Source: Eubacteriales Family XIII. Incertae Sedis bacterium (GTDB lineage Bacteria > Bacillota > Clostridia > Peptostreptococcales > Anaerovoracaceae). Taken from it: a DNA stretch of 6,564 bases. The stretch is from positions 1 to 6,564 of the forward strand of contig JAISTF010000035.1 in NCBI GenBank assembly GCA_031272745.1. The letters are read 5' to 3'. The notes under the pieces were generated by a model, which saw nothing but the letters and a program-made list of their open reading frames with translations, was not told the DNA's origin and did no database searches. The position numbers and the translations under genes are program-made. This document shows, in pieces, positions 4,901-6,564 of this stretch (its first letter is position 1; each line of letters opens with the position of its first letter).

Positions 4901-6564
4901 TCACTCCGCCATCGCGGGTTCGGCGGCGAGGGGCATGACGGGGCCGGTGTCCCAGACCCTTTGCGAATAATCCCACGAGGACACGGACCAGGCCGCTTCG
5001 TTCAGCACCACCCCGCCGACCTGTGCAAAGCCGTCGTCCATGTCGTAGGCCGTCACCGTGTTCGGCGTGACCACGTAGAAGACGTTTCCGATGAAGAGTC
5101 CTCGCATATCAAAGGGCATGTACGCGCCGCGGCTGTTCGGGTCGCTTGCGCCCGCGCCGCGGTCCACGGGAATCTCCGCGATTTTCGCAAAGCCGGCATC
5201 GTTATTGTAGGAATAGATGAGGTAGGACTCGTCGGCGGGGAAGGCGATGAGGCCGAGGGCCGCGCTCACGACGATGGCCTTGTGGTTGGACGCGACATCC
5301 GTGTACATATGGCCTTCGACGAGCAGCTTGTGCGCCTCGGTCACGTCCGCCGGGTCGCTGTTGTCGAACATCGAGAGCTTCAGGTTGCCGCGCGCGCCCG
5401 TCTGCTCGTTGGCGTCGTTGCCGAGGCCGAAAAGCAGGCCGTCCGCGTAGGGGTGCAGGTATTCCGAGAAGCCGGGGATCTTCAGCGCGCCGAGGACGCG
5501 CGGGTCCTTCGGGTCGGTCAGGTCGACGCTGAACAGCGGGTCCGTCTGGCGGAAGGTGACGAAATACGCCACATCGCCGAGGAAGCGCACCGAAAAGACC
5601 TGCTCGCCTTCCGCGAGGTCCGTGACCGCGCCGAGCTGCGTGAGATTTTCGTCGAAGGTGTAGAGCGCGTTCGTCTGCTTGTTTGTGCCCTCGGGGAAGT
5701 CTTCCCACATCTTTTCCGTGTAGACTTCGGGCTCGGTGATGAAATTGGCCCAGGTGTTTTCCCATTCGGTCACGACCACGCGCAGGACGCCGCCGCGCTC
5801 GTCGAGCGAGAACTGGTTGTGCAGCGTGCCGGGCACCGCGCCCGTCGCGGCGATTTCGACGGCGCCGCCGCCGATTGCCAGACGGCAGAGCTGCGTATGG
5901 TATCCCGAGGTGTAGTAGACGTATGTGTCGTCGCGGCCCGTCTCCTCGTCCGTGTAGGCGGACGTCGCGAGGTAGATGTTGTCCGTGCTCGCGTAGACCG
6001 TCTCCGTCGCGCCGTAGACGGATTTCTGCGAAACGTAGACGCCCTCGCCGGCCGCGTCGATGCCGCCGACGACCGTGTAACTCGGCCACGTCACGTCGGG
6101 GCGCAGCACGATGTCTTCCGGCGCCGACGCGATCTGCGTGCCGTCTTCCGCGAATAACGGGACGTACGTGCCGGGCTCATCCTGCGCAGTTTCCGTGGGC
6201 AGGATGTCCGTGTATTCGCTGATGAGGTAGAGCATCCCGCCGACCATGCGGCTGTCGCGGTACGTCCCGCTCTGGCTCAGCGTGTGGAGCTTGCGCGGGT
6301 TCGCCTTGTCGGAGATGTCGAAGATGTCGACGGATGTGTCGGTCTTGTACGACTGCGTGATCGGGTACGCGATGCAGGTCGCGGCGATGTCGGCGGCGGG
6401 TTCGTCGGCAGCCTCTTCCATCGGTTGGATCGAACTCTTTTGCTTGACCGCAGGCGTGTCTTCATCCAAGGACGGCGCTTCCTGCACGTCCGGCGTATCC
6501 GCCACCGGTGCCTGCTCCTCGCGGATCACCGCGAGCGTCTGTGGGTTGTAGCCCTGCCGCACCG
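4901..6564 (-). CDS. PF09826-type beta-propeller protein (5' end outside window)
   Basis: An open frame running leftward from the right edge to TGA at 4903-4901 gives 553 readable residues. The first codon in frame, GTG at 6562, is probably internal, because the N-terminal signal peptide or membrane anchor and the first propeller segment of the family are missing. Family hallmarks seen are DTSVDIFDISDKANPRKLHT (75-94) followed by SQSGTYRDSRMVGGMLYLIS, HNQFSLDE (248-255) and TDPLFSVDLTDPKDPRVLGA (340-359) followed by LKIPGFSEYLHPYADG. These place it in the secreted or membrane-anchored C-terminal beta-propeller family (PF09826) common in Clostridia, whose function is unknown. Residues about 16-58 are an acidic, Pro/Ala-rich stretch (from EEQAPVADTPD) that looks disordered. 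It is convergent with cheB and has no clear link to chemotaxis. Family call is good; function cannot be given. Confidence 0.88.
   Translation of the reverse strand, partial: VRQGYNPQTLAVIREEQAPVADTPDVQEAPSLDEDTPAVKQKSSIQPMEEAADEPAADIAATCIAYPITQSYKTDTSVDIFDISDKANPRKLHTLSQSGTYRDSRMVGGMLYLISEYTDILPTETAQDEPGTYVPLFAEDGTQIASAPEDIVLRPDVTWPSYTVVGGIDAAGEGVYVSQKSVYGATETVYASTDNIYLATSAYTDEETGRDDTYVYYTSGYHTQLCRLAIGGGAVEIAATGAVPGTLHNQFSLDERGGVLRVVVTEWENTWANFITEPEVYTEKMWEDFPEGTNKQTNALYTFDENLTQLGAVTDLAEGEQVFSVRFLGDVAYFVTFRQTDPLFSVDLTDPKDPRVLGALKIPGFSEYLHPYADGLLFGLGNDANEQTGARGNLKLSMFDNSDPADVTEAHKLLVEGHMYTDVASNHKAIVVSAALGLIAFPADESYLIYSYNNDAGFAKIAEIPVDRGAGASDPNSRGAYMPFDMRGLFIGNVFYVVTPNTVTAYDMDDGFAQVGGVVLNEAAWSVSSWDYSQRVWDTGPVMPLAAEPAMAE

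Noticed and set aside
5438..5451. Fourth GTAGGGG repeat
   Set aside because: GTAGGGGTGCAGGT has the same first seven bases but no palindrome follows, and it encodes a conserved part (LHPY) of the beta-propeller protein.
4460..6157. Plus-strand ORF of 565 codons spanning the cheB end and the beta-propeller gene
   Set aside because: It overlaps two well-supported genes, has Arg-rich shadow composition and no recognised domain.

Overview
The window is a compact chemotaxis locus from a GC-rich bacterium. CheC and CheD are both present, ribosome binding sites are of the AGGAG/GGGGG type, and a secreted-type PF09826 beta-propeller protein lies next door. Together these point to Bacillota, most likely a GC-rich, probably uncultured member of the Clostridia. 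That placement is an inference from gene content; no phylogenetic marker is present.

Left part (1-1384, minus strand): the N-terminal 461 codons of the histidine kinase gene cheA. They encode the phosphotransfer (Hpt/P1) domain with its His, a long Glu-Pro linker, a P2 CheY-docking domain and a second Pro/Ala-rich linker. The dimerisation, ATPase and CheW-like domains lie beyond base 1. This gene is absent from simple ATG-to-stop ORF lists because it runs off the edge. The large plus-strand ORF over the same region is its antisense shadow.

Middle (1385-1467): an 83-base divergent intergenic region holding the candidate promoters for cheA (leftward) and the chemotaxis operon (rightward).

Centre (1468-4889, plus strand): a tightly packed operon cheY - comFB-like - cheC - cheD - cheW - cheB. 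Start and stop codons overlap at the first two junctions (TGATG, ATGA). CheA and CheW would form the receptor-signalling core. CheY carries the phosphosignal to the flagellar motor. CheC (CheY-P phosphatase), CheD (receptor deamidase) and CheB (receptor methylesterase/deamidase) provide adaptation. All recognisable catalytic residues are intact. No cheR, receptor or flagellar gene is in the window. The least expected member is the small ComFB-family protein, a family recently tied to cyclic-dinucleotide binding, placed between cheY and cheC.

Right part (4901-6564, minus strand): a convergent, 5'-truncated gene for a beta-propeller protein, only 11 bases from the end of cheB.

Three copies of a short palindrome that starts GTAGGGG are scattered through the window. 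Two lie in frame inside the CheA linker and one supplies the stop codon of cheD. I see no mobile-element gene, RNA gene, CRISPR array or defence system. Apart from the comFB placement and the palindromes, this is an ordinary chemotaxis cluster.
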